DNA from: Apophysomyces variabilis | Lineage: Eukaryota > Mucoromycota > Mucoromycetes > Mucorales > Mucoraceae | Assembly: GCA_002749535.1 (NCBI GenBank) | Contig: MZZL01000401.1 | Location: 625,165-689,164 of the forward strand | DNA length: 64,000 nucleotides | Reading direction: 5' to 3' | In this document: piece by piece, positions 47,874 to 60,100 of the stretch | How positions within the stretch are numbered: the first letter of the stretch is position 1 | Layout of the letters: the number at the start of each line of letters is the position of its first letter | Notes under the pieces: generated by a model | What the model saw: the letters and a program-made list of their open reading frames with translations, nothing else | Databases searched by the model: none | Told to the model about the DNA's origin: nothing | Program-made: the position numbers and the translations under genes

Positions 47874-49542
47874 TTAGTCGTCTTTTGATTCTGATGCTTC
47901 TTCATCCGTTTTTGAGCGGTCTGTTTCTTTGTGTCGTACTGGAATCTTGATACCTTGCTTTGCAAAGCACTGTGAGAGTGGTGTCGATTCTAATGGACAA
48001 GGCGGTAAGCTTTCGTTTGTGAGAGTCGCGTGCTTATTGTGTTGCTTACGGACAACGCCTGGAAACTTTTTGGCCGTGTAGACTGTAAAAGGTTCAGTGT
48101 ATACCCGAGCAGGAACGTGAATTGGCGACGAATTGGTGATTGTGGTGCGTGTATACGGTCTGGATTTGCGATTATATACAATTGTAGATGTATGTGTCAA
48201 AGTGGATGTATTGAAAGTTTTGTGTTTGTGCATGAATGTGCGTATGTATGTACGTAGATTTGGGTGGGTATGTGTGTATACTTAAGATTGATGGTTGCGC
48301 ATAATATCAAACGACTTACGAGCCGACGTTAACCAGCGAAAAACCGAGGCGGAAGCGTCCTTCCGTTCGAAAGCTAATGTCCTGAAACACAAAAAAGATA
48401 CCGAGCTCACCATGGATATCATAAAGCTTGACGGCCGAAGCTACAGAGCTACCGACTAGATTTCGCATTTTCAACGTACTTGACATGTCTGCTGTAGGGA
48501 AAGCAGGATGAAGGACTAAGTTTGCTTCTGTTTTACCGTCTTCTTGCCAACTATCGCATAAAACCACAAGGAAGGAAATGTCAACGTCGCTAAAGCTTTA
48601 GTTAGCAAGACTTATAGTTTCACCACTAGAAACTATTGCGAAAAGCAGAGTTCGATTGCTTTCCAGCGATAGCGAATTAACAGAAAGAAGGTCTTAGTAT
48701 TTACATGGGATTTAGTATATGTTCTTTTTGCTTAACGAATAACTGTAGGATAGGAGGCGGTGAGATCGGACGTCGGTCCTTGTCGCCGAAACCGCACATG
48801 CGAGCCCTTAGCGGTTGTTGAACAACGACCAGCTCATATTGACTAAAGATGAACGGATAAGATCCGAATGTTTGTATGCCACTCTAGTACCCCTTAGTCA
48901 AGAGGCTTACCAGTCTTCTTGAGGTATAGCTTCCCAGCCATTAAAGGCAGAAGAACCGTTATTGACAGGGGAGTTATTCCATGATAGATTGGGATATGAT
49001 TGATCATATACAAATTGTTGCTTTGGTCTACTGTAGTCGTTTCCCTTGCTGGTAGCCATGGAGATCAATTCGCCAAATACGTCTTCTTGCCTTCGAACAC
49101 GATTATTACTATGATTGCTACTGGAGGTTAAAAGAGCTTGATCAGGAAACAATCGGTTGGGGGAAGTAGCTGTGATTCCAGAGGCGCCGACCATGGCGGT
49201 GGCCAAACTCGTGTCTCCTCTCGGATCGTACGAAAAGGCCGTATATGGCTCGATACCTAACCCGCCCGATGGCAAGACGGCTGATGTAACGTTTTGTGAT
49301 GATTGTTTTAACTGTTGCTGTCGGTATTGAGGATGAGATATAGCCATGTTTTGCATAAACATGCATGATTGATCACGCGTAGGATAGTACGATGAAGTGA
49401 GTAATTGATGTTCATCAAAGGGCTGTTGGCGCGGTGGCAAGAAGCGTTCTTGTTCATCCTTGTCGTGTTGGTCGTCGGCTATATAGCCTTGCTCATGTTT
49501 ATCATTTCGGGGGCTGTTGTTTTCTGAACGAAAAGGCAGCAT
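47874..49542 (-). CDS. Velvet-domain regulatory protein
   Basis: Exons 49542-48911, 48842-48705, 48589-48320, 48159-48050 and 47989-47874; 421 residues, phases consistent. The first 210 residues are Gln/Asn/Ser-rich and disordered. The velvet domain starts with YELVVVQQPLRARMCGFGDK, followed by DRRPISPPPILQLFV, LVGSSVASAVKLYD, the core FFVFQDISFRTEGRFRLGFS, and FTVYTAKKFPGV then STPLSQCFAKQGIKIPVR. Velvet proteins are fungal nuclear regulators of development, sporulation and secondary metabolism; they dimerise and bind DNA with an NF-kB-like fold. A domain near the C-terminus after a long N-terminal extension is closest to the VelC type, but subfamily is not certain. Intron 4 (48049-47990) is 60 nt and free of stops, so retention would insert 20 residues between KKFPGV and STPLS. 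The family pattern favours removal. Confidence 0.93.
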
Positions 49543-50785
49543 AATATAAACAAAAATTTCTTCGTTTGTCTAAGATATATCTATAATTCTTGTCGAGTTT
49601 TTATCATGTATGTGTGGCGATGTAGTCTTTGCTGTTATAGTTTGTTGGAAGAAATAAGAAGGAGGAAGAAAATAATGGAAATGGAAGGAAGAAAAGAAAA
49701 AGAGAGAAAGGAAAAAACGTAGTACGACCCCGAGAGAAAAAAAAAAAGGTTGCAATTAATGACTATTTTTTGGGCCTTTCTTTTTGCTTTTTTTAATTGG
49801 CTTCTCATAGCTTTTTTTTTCTTCTTGTCTGGCTTTCTTTTTCTCTTTTACTGCGGTTCTCATGGTGTCTAACTAGCATAGAGAGTATAGTCTTTTTCGT
49901 CTTTATCTTAGCATTGGTTACCATGGTATCTTTAATGACGATCATTTTACTTTTCTCAACTGTTCAGTAAGGAGAGCGTCACAAAAGATAAAAGTTCAAG
50001 CTGAGGTGTAATTGGATTTCGCCCCGTCGTCTTTCCCCAATCATTCACTGCACTAATATTTCGGCGGTCATCTTCTATAGAACTCAACGGATGCAGTTAA
50101 CATCTATCTCAACCTATTACCGAAAAGGTAAAAAAGAAAACAGAGAACGATTGTATTGATATGGCGTCTTCAATGAGAGCAATGTGTTACTTTTCATTTC
50201 CCAAGCTGGTCTTCTGAATAAGAAAGAGTGTTGTAAAAGAATGAAAACGAGAATAGCAAACGATGAGTACTAGTTATGAAAATCTAATGATAAGAAGTTC
50301 AGTTAGTATTGATTATCCTTCATATGACTCTTTCGCATGCTCTTATTTTTCTTTTTTCTTGTTGGTATATGCATGTTTGTTTAATCCGAACATTGATATT
50401 TTAGTGCCTGCAAGCTCAGTTCCCCTTGAGGTCCGTCTCCTTTTGATTGATACAAAAAGAAGGCATGTACATACGACACAACGTGGCATGCCAACTTTAA
50501 CTGCATAGGTCTGATCCACTGATCGGCTAAGGGAAGAACGAAGTCTAAATCTGTGTGACCTGTTGAGCTGTGCTATTCCAACGTCCAGAAATTTTCATAT
50601 CTTTTTTTATACATTTCGTTAATGAAACTCCACCAGTTAAATTAGGTGAAGATTATTAGCTCAGCCGAGAAATTTGGAATTCCTTCGATAATTTAAGCAT
50701 GAAAGAAAAAACAATAGGAATAAGGGTTTATGAAAATATAATGGTTTGATGAAATAAAAAAGAAAAAGAAGGCTAAATACAAAAG
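49543..50785. other. Intergenic region between velvet and the next minus-strand gene
   Basis: It contains the velvet promoter with A/G-rich tracts (about 49670-49750), then AT-rich sequence. No gene is supported. Confidence 0.5.
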
Positions 50786-52096
50786 CTACATAACAAATAC
50801 ACCAAAGGGTGTTTTGCCATTGCCATTCATACGGACAATTCCGTGTTCAGGGGGGGTAGTTCGATACTTTTCGCCGATGGTGCCCACATGCTGTCTGATA
50901 GACTGGCGAAAGATATCTGCTTTGGGTGGCTGGTCCTCGCGGTATAAGTAAGATTGCATCGCTGCTGAATTCGTAATGTGTAACGATGACTCCTCGTTCC
51001 ACCGCATACCCCCGTGGCTCGCTAAAGTCGCGGTCCGTCTGGGAAAGTTCATAAAACTTTCGGTGTCCATTGGTGTCACCGTTCCCGGCGTTTGCCAATG
51101 AGCATCCTTTCTTCCATTACCCAGTGTAAGAGGTGAGCTTGCTGACATATCATAAAAGATTTGCTCGGGATGACCTATCAAGTTTCGACGCTGTGGTTCT
51201 GATCGACGGTAGGCGGTTGAATCCCAGGGTGACTCTTCGGCCCACAAAGAGCCTGCCTTTTTCATACTTTCAATCTCGCCTTGGCTTTCCCAGCCTTTTA
51301 AGCCACCAGTCCAGCTGCGTACAAATTCAAGGAAACGAGTCTTCTCTTCTTCAGTGATCGCTGGTACGACGTTTGGGCTTGATGCTTCATCTTCCCCTTC
51401 CGGAGTCTGAGATCCAACTTGGTTATGTTTGTACGTTGTGGAGTTTTCGATCGTTGGTGATAGGATAGGTGTAATACGTCCAGATGAAGTAGGAGAGGTT
51501 GAAGAAGGCGAAATAACTCCATCCAGGCTTTTGGCTTTCGTAGCCGACGCAAGATCAAGTGAAGACATTGGTCGTGTGCGTGACACAGGTGAAGTTGGTC
51601 CTCGGCGGACACTTGGCGGAACAGATTTAGTTGAGATCGATTTACCAGAGGGACGAGGACCGGAATCATTCCAAGAACCACGGCCAAGTCGAAGTGATGA
51701 TGATGGTTCGGAGCCAGTCGATTTAGGTCGTGCCAATGTGCGTCTTTTGGCTTCAACCTTAGGCACCAATGCTTTCAGACGTTCAATTTCTTGCTGATAG
51801 TCAACAAACTGATTCATGCCTGCAAACGGATCGTCCTCAGGTTTCAAAGCTGGTGAAATGACCTTCTTCTTCACCGTATTCGTATCACTCCAAGCAGATT
51901 GCTTTCTTCTGTCCTCTTCCGGATCGCCTAAACCCTGAAAAGCGGCCTCTTCCATTTTCGGCTTGTTGATTCCATTTCTCGCGATTGATCGAATAGAAGA
52001 AGAGGAGTTCTTTCCAGATCGGGGTGATGTATCCATGATTAAACTGTCTGCTTTTGATTGTTTTGTAGGAAGATTGGATTGGGAGATAAATGTCAT
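50786..52096 (-). CDS. Unknown, largely disordered protein (436 residues)
   Basis: A single-exon frame from the ATG at 52096. Most of the sequence is rich in Ser, Pro, Thr and charged residues. A short possible coiled coil (QFVDYQQEIERLKALVPKVE, about 94-113) precedes a Ser/Arg-rich stretch. A more ordered segment (EEEKTRFLEFVRSWTGGLKG, about 247-266) has several aromatic residues. The C-terminus ends GNGKTPFGVFVM. No membrane segment or catalytic motif is seen. Length and composition argue strongly for a real gene; the function is not recognised. Downstream sequence is AT-rich and upstream sequence shows a GA-rich leader. Confidence 0.78.
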   Translation of the reverse strand: MTFISQSNLPTKQSKADSLIMDTSPRSGKNSSSSIRSIARNGINKPKMEEAAFQGLGDPEEDRRKQSAWSDTNTVKKKVISPALKPEDDPFAGMNQFVDYQQEIERLKALVPKVEAKRRTLARPKSTGSEPSSSLRLGRGSWNDSGPRPSGKSISTKSVPPSVRRGPTSPVSRTRPMSSLDLASATKAKSLDGVISPSSTSPTSSGRITPILSPTIENSTTYKHNQVGSQTPEGEDEASSPNVVPAITEEEKTRFLEFVRSWTGGLKGWESQGEIESMKKAGSLWAEESPWDSTAYRRSEPQRRNLIGHPEQIFYDMSASSPLTLGNGRKDAHWQTPGTVTPMDTESFMNFPRRTATLASHGGMRWNEESSLHITNSAAMQSYLYREDQPPKADIFRQSIRQHVGTIGEKYRTTPPEHGIVRMNGNGKTPFGVFVM

Positions 52097-55000
52097 TGAA
52101 CGACTGATATAAATAAATAAAAACGAAAGAAGACTTGGACAAAGGGAAAAAAGTCAAAGATAAGTTGGAAGGGATTTCTACTGTGAGTTTTTTGGACTGA
52201 AAATAAGTGAGTTTGAGGTCTAGTATGGAAATGAGAAAAAAAGAAGAATACCAAGGGGAATTATAAAGGAAAAGAAGTGGTAAGATGGAAAGCCAAATGC
52301 GTCATGAAGTATGTACAGCGGAGGGGAAAGGTCCTGTATGGATTAGTAATAATAAATGAGAAAGAAGCGCGAGTAATGGATAGTGAAGAGGATATGTTTC
52401 GGCTACGTTGTGATAGATTGGTGGTGAAGGTCTTACGAGGACACGATGGAAAAGGTAAAAAGCAAACGTCGTCGTCGCGGCAACAGAAACAAAAAAACTA
52501 CGACGCTAAATTTTTTTTTCTCTCTTTTGGCGACTGCGGACGGGGGGTACTAAGGCGAATCAATCCGGTGTTCTGTTTCCGGAAAATTGAATCGCACTGA
52601 TTACGTCATTAGCTTTCTCCGGTCACGTATGGGCACCCAGAGAACCAATTCTTTTAGAGAACATCAGCCAATCAAATCGATTGCATCAATTTCTTACCTA
52701 GAACTGCCAGAGCTTCGACGCCTTCATGTTGTTGAATAGTTGAAGAAAGAGAAGGTTCCGGGCCCGGATCTCGTTGAACAAATGGGCTGGATGGCAAGTT
52801 TCTAATGCCTTGCGACTTTACAAAATGGAATATTGAACGGTCCTAACTGGCTTTTGCACTCTATCGCCCAAGATACTGGATAACTATCGTTGCGAGACAC
52901 GAAGGACTCCTGTAGTGTAACTATCCTAGGCTAAAAAGCAACAAATAATTGTTAAAAAACAAAAACTAAAGCAAAGGGATGCCTACCGAACTACAGCGTC
53001 GGTTAAGTCCAACAGCTGTGACATACGGTTAAAATTATCCATTTGGAGAAAAGGAAGGAAACAGCCAGTGAGGGATGTCAATCGACAACAAACTTCCAAA
53101 AATTAAGGTCGCATCTAGCAAATTCACTTGGGCGCATTTTGGAAACTGGGCTTGACGCTAACAAATTACATTAGTTGTCGTGTTATAAGAGTTGGAATTG
53201 ACCAATTTTTACATACCTGTCATAAAATTGACAACGCATACCCATCTCCCCCCCCCAAGTGAATTCCAAATGCATATACAAATTTCATTCATTGCGACAT
53301 TTAATTCCACTGGACTGCGACTTGAATTTTCGTAGTTTGCGAAATTATTTTTGGGAAATACTGTATAAGACATGCATTTTCGATAAATCTCATCAGAAAA
53401 ATATCGCTTGCAGAGGCTAACAGTTAACTGTAAGAAAAACATCCCGCATTAGAGCAATCACATACTGAAAAGCTTTTAGTATCGGAAATCGACTACGACA
53501 TACTGTATTATTAAATCTTCCGTGAGAGAAACAAACCGAGGAAACGAAAATGACAGCAAAGAAAAAAAAAGGAAAAGAATAGAGGAATTTCTAACAATCA
53601 TATAAATTTACTGATGTTGACCTGATACATTAGGTCATTTATGAATCTCATCTAGCTGTTGCCTTGCATGTTGTCATCTATATGATAAACAGCAATAATA
53701 AAAAGGAAGGCGTGAAAAACAATGGTCAGTTTTCAGACCGCCTAATAGACAACTTTCGTGAAACAAGTAGTCTACGCGAAATCCAGGAAAATGAGCACAA
53801 CGGCATTACTTTCCGAAGTGTACAAACGGTTTATCAAACTTGCTCCTTTGAGGGCATGTTCCTTTCTGATTGCATATCCTACACTACAGATGAAACTTTG
53901 AATTTATTTAACGACGAAAATTGAGCGCAGTCTCTTGCAATATGTCCGCTCTCGTCCAATCCATCATCAAGGAAAGAGATTGAAAAAAACCTGTCACGGC
54001 ACCAGGAAAAAAAGGTAGAAGGGGAGACGTTTAAGGGAACAAAAGGGGAGGGAGTTAAGAGAGATCCATGGGAAATATGGCAGAAATTATTGTATAAAGA
54101 AGCACAGTGTTGAGAACGACGAAAAGAGAAAGAAGAAATAAAAATAAATAAAATCTTATAAGGGGTCTGAACGGCAGTGGATTTATTCTGAGGAGGGAGG
54201 GAGTTTGAAGAGGATAACCAGACAAGAAAGTCCTGATGCGGAAGTAGAGGCTTATCACCGGAAGAAGAGAAATCGCCATCGGAATGTGTAAGAACGTCCC
54301 GTTTCAATAGGAGCATATCCAGTTTGGGCCAAAGCAGTATCCAACATCATCGTTGGGAGGCTTTGCGTGGTGGGTCTTGGGCAATCTGTTCAATGCTTTC
54401 CAGATGGGGTCGGCAATAGTGGGCCGAATTCCCAGACGTTGATGGGCATTGAGGCATAGGATTGCATGGTTACGACTAGTGTATCCTATTGTGGCATCGG
54501 GGACAAGGAAGAAGCTGGCCACCAGTATCCTACACCACGGGAAAAAATTATCCTTGAATAAGCCTTGAAAGTTGCATTTATCAGGATTATTCAAGGACAA
54601 TTTTCCAAAATTGAAGATGTGCTGTGTTAAAGAACTGAACAAAACTCGGTACATATCTATATCTTCTAAGCTCGGTACACTATCGCAGCTGTAGCGTGAC
54701 AAAGAGCAATCGACCATAACTAAACATGGCTCCAACAGAGTTAACTCTGGTCAATCATATCGAGACCTTCAGTTCTCCTCTTCTGAGTGGTAAATCGTTA
54801 TTCTTTCATTCTACATTTCTGACCAGCCATTACTGTATGCTTTTTGTAGTTATCCGCAACTGACTCCGTTCTTGCGCTAACGTGGCAAAGAGTAACAGAG
54901 GAACTCATCCAATTGTTCCGTTTTTCAAAAGCGAGACAAGAAATTATGATCTTATCCTTGATTGTCCTAATAAATGTCGTTTTCAAGGCTTATTCAAGGA

Positions 55001-56889
55001 TAATTTTTCCCTTAGTAGCGTGAATATATAACTACAATGGCATAATCAAAAACATGTGCTAATAATCATGTAATTAAGCGTACATCAGGATACCCAAATG
55101 ATTGTAAAAGAATATTGAAGACAGTGGAAGGCGTAGAAGAGTATTAAATAAGGTGAAGCTTTAAGGAATCTGGCGATTTACGACGAATCACAGGTCAGAA
55201 GGCCTTTGATATTACGATCATCCTTGCATCTTCTGTTTGCCATGTTACATGATTGTATTTATGCAACTGTGGTTAGAAACACCTATTATAGCTTCATCAT
55301 TTCCGAGAGTGTATGAGTAAACCAAGACTTTGAATTATGGATGACCCAAGAAAATCATAACACCAGGAATAAACTAGAAATCGTTAACTCGAAGTAATAT
55401 TCCTGTTTTTATCGTTGTGTCAGTGATATACTAGATACAAAGGACAAGACGGAAGTTTTTAGTGAGAAAATATAATTCTGGCTTCTACGACTGGCACCAA
55501 GCGTGGAAGCTAACCCACCATAAGCGACAAATGATGGACGAGAATTTTTTAGGGTACATGTGGCCTGGAATGGCGAGTATTCTGTGTGTTTCAGTTTTCC
55601 GGTTTCCCTTTATTTCTCCATCCAATAGCCAAGACCTTGTATGGCTTTGAGGAATTATCTATTGTTAAATTCATCATTAGTCATTACGACCAGTAGACGT
55701 TAAACGTTAAAAAAGTTCGGAGGACCTTCTAGCTGGCGTGTCTTCCACAACAATTCTCGTTTAGAATCATAGCCATATTTATCGCGTTTCTACTATTGTC
55801 ATCTTGAATGATTGACTATTTTCCTTCTCCGCAAATGGATAAAAGAGAAGAGATCTACCCTTTTCTTTTTCACTCGTCTTCACTTTTCTCACACGTTTTC
55901 ATTTTTTCGACATCTGGTAACGACTGACTTCTGGCTTACTTCAGCAATGTCGATTTCCCTCTATTGCGATCTATACCCGAATGGTATTTCTTTATTTAAA
56001 AAATGGATCAAGAAGAACCAACGAGAAGAGGGAGGAAGCACAAGATCAAGTTATTGTGATTTAATGCTTCTCTTACAGTATTTACTTGCAGTCATCTGTT
56101 CGATTGTGGTGTCCGAAGGCATAAGTCTCGACAAGGTAAAAGGTTTAGGTTATTCAAAGGTAACCTATTTCAAATGCTGGTATTTTTAGTTTTCTAAATA
56201 ACTTGAAATTAAGGGTTTGAATCTTGTCATGGAACTGGACATTCAACTTCAGGACCTTCAAGATGTGAAAATCACAAAAACAGTGTCAAAGGAAAGATCA
56301 AAGAACTTTGTAAATCATATAGCAAAATATACACGCAAGTGGTGCCATATGAATTTATCGTGCATCGAGAAGATTCAAACAGATAATGAGCACGAATCGC
56401 AACACTCTCTGGTTTGATAGGAAGGTTATATGCAGAGCACAGATGTTGATCAATTGGTATATTATTAATCACTTCTGTGCTGAGACCCCAGCCTATGTTT
56501 CCTCGCAAAATTTCCGGTATTCCGTCTGTCAATTATTTCTTTGCAAAAGAATCACCAATACGAACCCAAACTTTCCTGAATCAATTAGGCAAGAGTGGTC
56601 ACTGTTTCAACGGCGTTATCCTGAGATTATGTACCCGCTCCGAGGAATTGTTGGCTACAGTAACGCTTTGGCGACTGCTTGACTCTCCTTAGCAGAGGCC
56701 TATACAAGGCATATTATTGACAATTTCTACGGTCGAGTAGCAGCATATCCTTTATAGAGATTGAAAAAGCTCGTGCTAGTAAGTTCGATTACCAACTTGG
56801 TTAACCTTAATTTATCAATATAATATTATAGTAACTTAGTACGGGCCATGCTCGAGAGGTAGTTTGGGAACTTCATCATAGAAGTTATC
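52097..56889. other. Gene-poor stretch with short unassigned frames
   Basis: It includes the promoter of the 50.8-52.1 kb gene and the foldback element at 54539-55011. A 143-codon minus-strand frame at 54304-54735 overlaps the left arm of the foldback. Its C-terminal half reads coding-like (ATIGYTSRNHAILCLNAHQR) but no domain is known. Other frames lack support. Confidence 0.4.
54539..55011. repeat. Foldback (inverted-repeat) element, about 473 bp
   Basis: Left arm GGGAAAAAATTATCCTTGAA... at 54539-54600 and right arm ending ...TTCAAGGATAATTTTTCCC at 55011 are inverted copies over roughly 60 bases, with one or two indels and several substitutions. The outer 30 bases are almost identical. A third related piece (ATTATTCAAGGACAATTTTC) lies inside the left arm in opposite orientation, so the left end can also form a local hairpin. 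No target duplication was found at the outer ends. Confidence 0.65.
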
Positions 56890-56897
56890 GCAAATGG
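56890..56897 (+). repeat. Left 8-bp target-site duplication of the hAT-type MITE
   Basis: GCAAATGG, repeated exactly at 57109-57116 on the other side of the GC-rich insert. Confidence 0.85.
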
Positions 56898-57108
56898 TAG
56901 GGCTCGGAATTTGACCCGCCCGATATGGCCCGCCCGATATGGCCCGCCCGACTTGGCCCACGGGTCAATGGGCCCATCTTAGCGTGATAGGCCTAGTGTG
57001 CTGGGCTCCGGGTTAAGACGTTGGCCCAGCCCAGCGGGCCATGGGTCAATATCCTGACCCGGCCCACTTATGACACCACCGGTTAAGGCCCGCCCATTTC
57101 AAGCCGTA
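56898..57108. mobile_element. GC-rich hAT-type MITE, 211 bp
   Basis: The insert begins TAGGGCTCGGAATTTG and ends (reverse complement) TACGGCTTGAAATG; 10 of the first 13 positions match as imperfect terminal inverted repeats. Exact 8-bp duplications GCAAATGG flank it (56890-56897 and 57109-57116), the size used by hAT transposases. The body is unusually GC-rich for its surroundings. It is made of iterated GGCCCGCCCGATAT units (56920-56950) and related GGCCCA/TGGGCC palindromes such as TTGACCCG and CGGGTCAA. No coding capacity, so it is non-autonomous. Confidence 0.85.
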
Positions 57109-57116
57109 GCAAATGG
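57109..57116 (+). repeat. Right 8-bp target-site duplication of the hAT-type MITE
   Basis: GCAAATGG, identical to 56890-56897. Confidence 0.85.
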
Positions 57117-60100
57117 TGATCCTACGTGGCCAGTTCATGTTATGAACCTAGTTTCCATACATACTGATGACTCCTTTCAACACATCATCAATGAACTACA
57201 AGTAGCTATTTCTCCCCCTTACGAACAAGCAGCATTGGCAACATCGCCTGGTAGATACATGTCTTTTCTCTGGCACATCCTTGCAAAGTACAGTAATCCC
57301 CTTAAATTTCAAGGTTTCTGTTCCTTTAGTCAGCTTGAAGTTAGAAAGGGCTGAAAGTTAACAGGAATGTCAGCTCTTGCAAAAACACGCTTTACTACTT
57401 TGCCTTCGTTCCTGGAAATCTATTTAAATTAACGAGGTATTGAAGTTCGCGAGAATGCAATTAAAGAGATAGCACTGCACATGGAGCTACATCAGGAGGC
57501 TGAGGGCGCCTCAATTCTAATGAAGCTTGCAAACAACAACACCAGTCAACGCGAACAGTGCACATCATCACCCAAACTCTTTTCACTAGCTCCACTTGCA
57601 TCGTTTCAATGACACTTTGTCACGGCCAATTCCAAAGCGTTGTGGACTTTTGCGTTAATTAGCTTATGAAATAGCGGTGATTGTGATAGCAATCTTGTCC
57701 TGTTTAATCAGCGTTTCGACCTTGATCGATATAGGTTTTAGCAGATAAGCTACAATTCGATTATCAACAAAGCCATGGTTTAGTTAGACCTATTGGTTAC
57801 AAACGAATCAAAACAAAACAATCTGAAATAAAATTATCACAGAAGGGTTTTCTGTCCATCTTCAGCTTCCTCGCACCAAACCAGTCAGAACAAGTATGGA
57901 TGAAGGTAACCCAACTTGAAGACTTGAATATCGAGGAAGTTCGGGAATAATTTCGCCCCACAGCTTTGGACCCTGGTGTTCGTGCTTTGTTTCATTGCCT
58001 CTTATGGCTCTTTCGAAGAAAGCCATGAGATTCGGCGCTGCTCCACTGCGGAATACTATGCCTTAGCAGTGTACGCCCGCATAAACCATCAAATAAACAA
58101 GGAAAAGGAGGTGGTTGGAATGAAAGAAATCGAATTGAAGTTCCCAATCGCAAAGACATGCAGCAGCGTCCAAATATTCTGAGTATTTACGATACTTCTT
58201 CTGCGTCATGGGAAGCTTTTTGGCTTTTAGCACTCTGGTAGATGCCATAAACAATTCTACGACTATTAGGGGAGGCAACGCGCTAAAGATGATATCACAA
58301 AGATACTGATCAAAGCGACAAAATTTACGACCGAAGACGAAGAAAGAAATAAGCGAAATCGGAAAAACAAGAAAGATAAGCGGGTAGGTGAACGCCAAAT
58401 AAATCGGCTGATAGTTGTGAGAGGACGAAACCGCCTCAGGAAAGGTAAATGATGCTCCGGCTATTACGATAGACTGAGTCAATGATAACTGATGACAACC
58501 TATAGTGATATATTAAGACCTGAATCATTCGTTAGATCAAGAAACGCAAACAGAAGACTTCCTTGCTGGAGAAAACAGAAAGTTAAAGTCGATAACGATG
58601 GAAAACACCATTAACTGCTTTTGGAAGCGGGATGTCTAACCAAGAAGAAACAAAATTTAAGGCACATCCTTCTGAGGCGGTTGGAAGCTATGGAGCAGCC
58701 TGGAAAGACGGGAGCGGCAACGGCAAGTTCCAGCTTGTGTAGCGCAAACCAGATTTCTGATTGGTGTAAAAAGGGATTGCCGTCTAACGCTTTGATTATG
58801 CCTAGAAGACTTGGCATACATAAAGCAGCCAGTCCACATTTTTATATAAGTGCCTCGCTTGGGTTGCCAATTGCATATAGGTTCTTGTTCAAGCGGTAGA
58901 TACCGTGGTTCTCTCGAGTCAGATACCAGGATACAGGAAGCATTTAAAATATGCGTCTTGGAGCTTGGATATTGCGCTACCACGTAGGAGAGCTAGAGAA
59001 ATTAGACGAAGTAACCCCATGATCAGGTTTCCTTTACCAGGGCCACGATGTCTAAAAAGGGAACTAGCACTAACACTGCCTGTTTCAATACAAAAGCAAA
59101 AGACACGCCTTCACGGCTAAGAATTATTCAACGAGTGTAGCTGTTACTACCGTTATTTCTTGAACAACTTCAGTAATGCTTACCATCAATCTCCGCTATC
59201 GTTGCATTTTCTTCATTGTTTTAGCGCTCGATCTAAGTCAAAAAAACCGATTCTCAAATTCTTTCTTGCTCTTTGTAGTTGCGGCAGTTTTCAGTGGACT
59301 CATCCAATGATACAAGCCTTTCTTGTACGATTTTACAGTGTTTTCCGATAGATTCCCTTCTACTTAGGGCTGATACATTACAATGTCGCGTATCTGGAAA
59401 CAAGTCCACCGATGAAGTCTTCGGGAACAGACTTTCCGTCTGCTTGGCACGATTTCATTATTCCCCAGAAGAAGTGGGAAGCTATAGGCTTAAAGCCTAC
59501 TTTATGATTGTGTAAAGGCAACGTGGACCGTTTTATAGTTCGGATTTCCCAGGTTATTGGTGGAGAATACGAGAAAGTCTAACGCAATTTGTCAGTAGTT
59601 CTTTCGTCAAAGCCACTGCTATTCTCGTCTTGGTATTGTTCTTTTAAGGAGGGATGTCGGATACTATGTGATACATAGCCCATTCCATGCTGGAAGTAAT
59701 ATTTCTGACAGCATATTTGCCGTCTGCTACTTGTTATTGGGGCCAGCCGTCAGACGACGTCCTACACAATCGACATCTCCGTCCTTTGCTAGTCTGTGTG
59801 TCACCATTGTATTCTGAGCGTATTTGGTCATGCTTTCACGTAATTGGATTGGACACTGCTATGAGTGGTTAATTCAGCACGCGCATTACCGACAGGAACA
59901 AGTTAAGAAGAGAAGTTGGAAATGCACAAAGGCCGAAATTCCGCAAGCTGTTCTTTTGATTTATCTTAATACTTCTTCCATAATCGATTTGTTTATTATG
60001 AATGCCAACGATAGATAATTTATCAAGACTACTTTGCCTTAAACAAGCATATAAAATATCATTCTAACCTTGGCGTACCTTGTTCTAAAACAGGCCCTGT

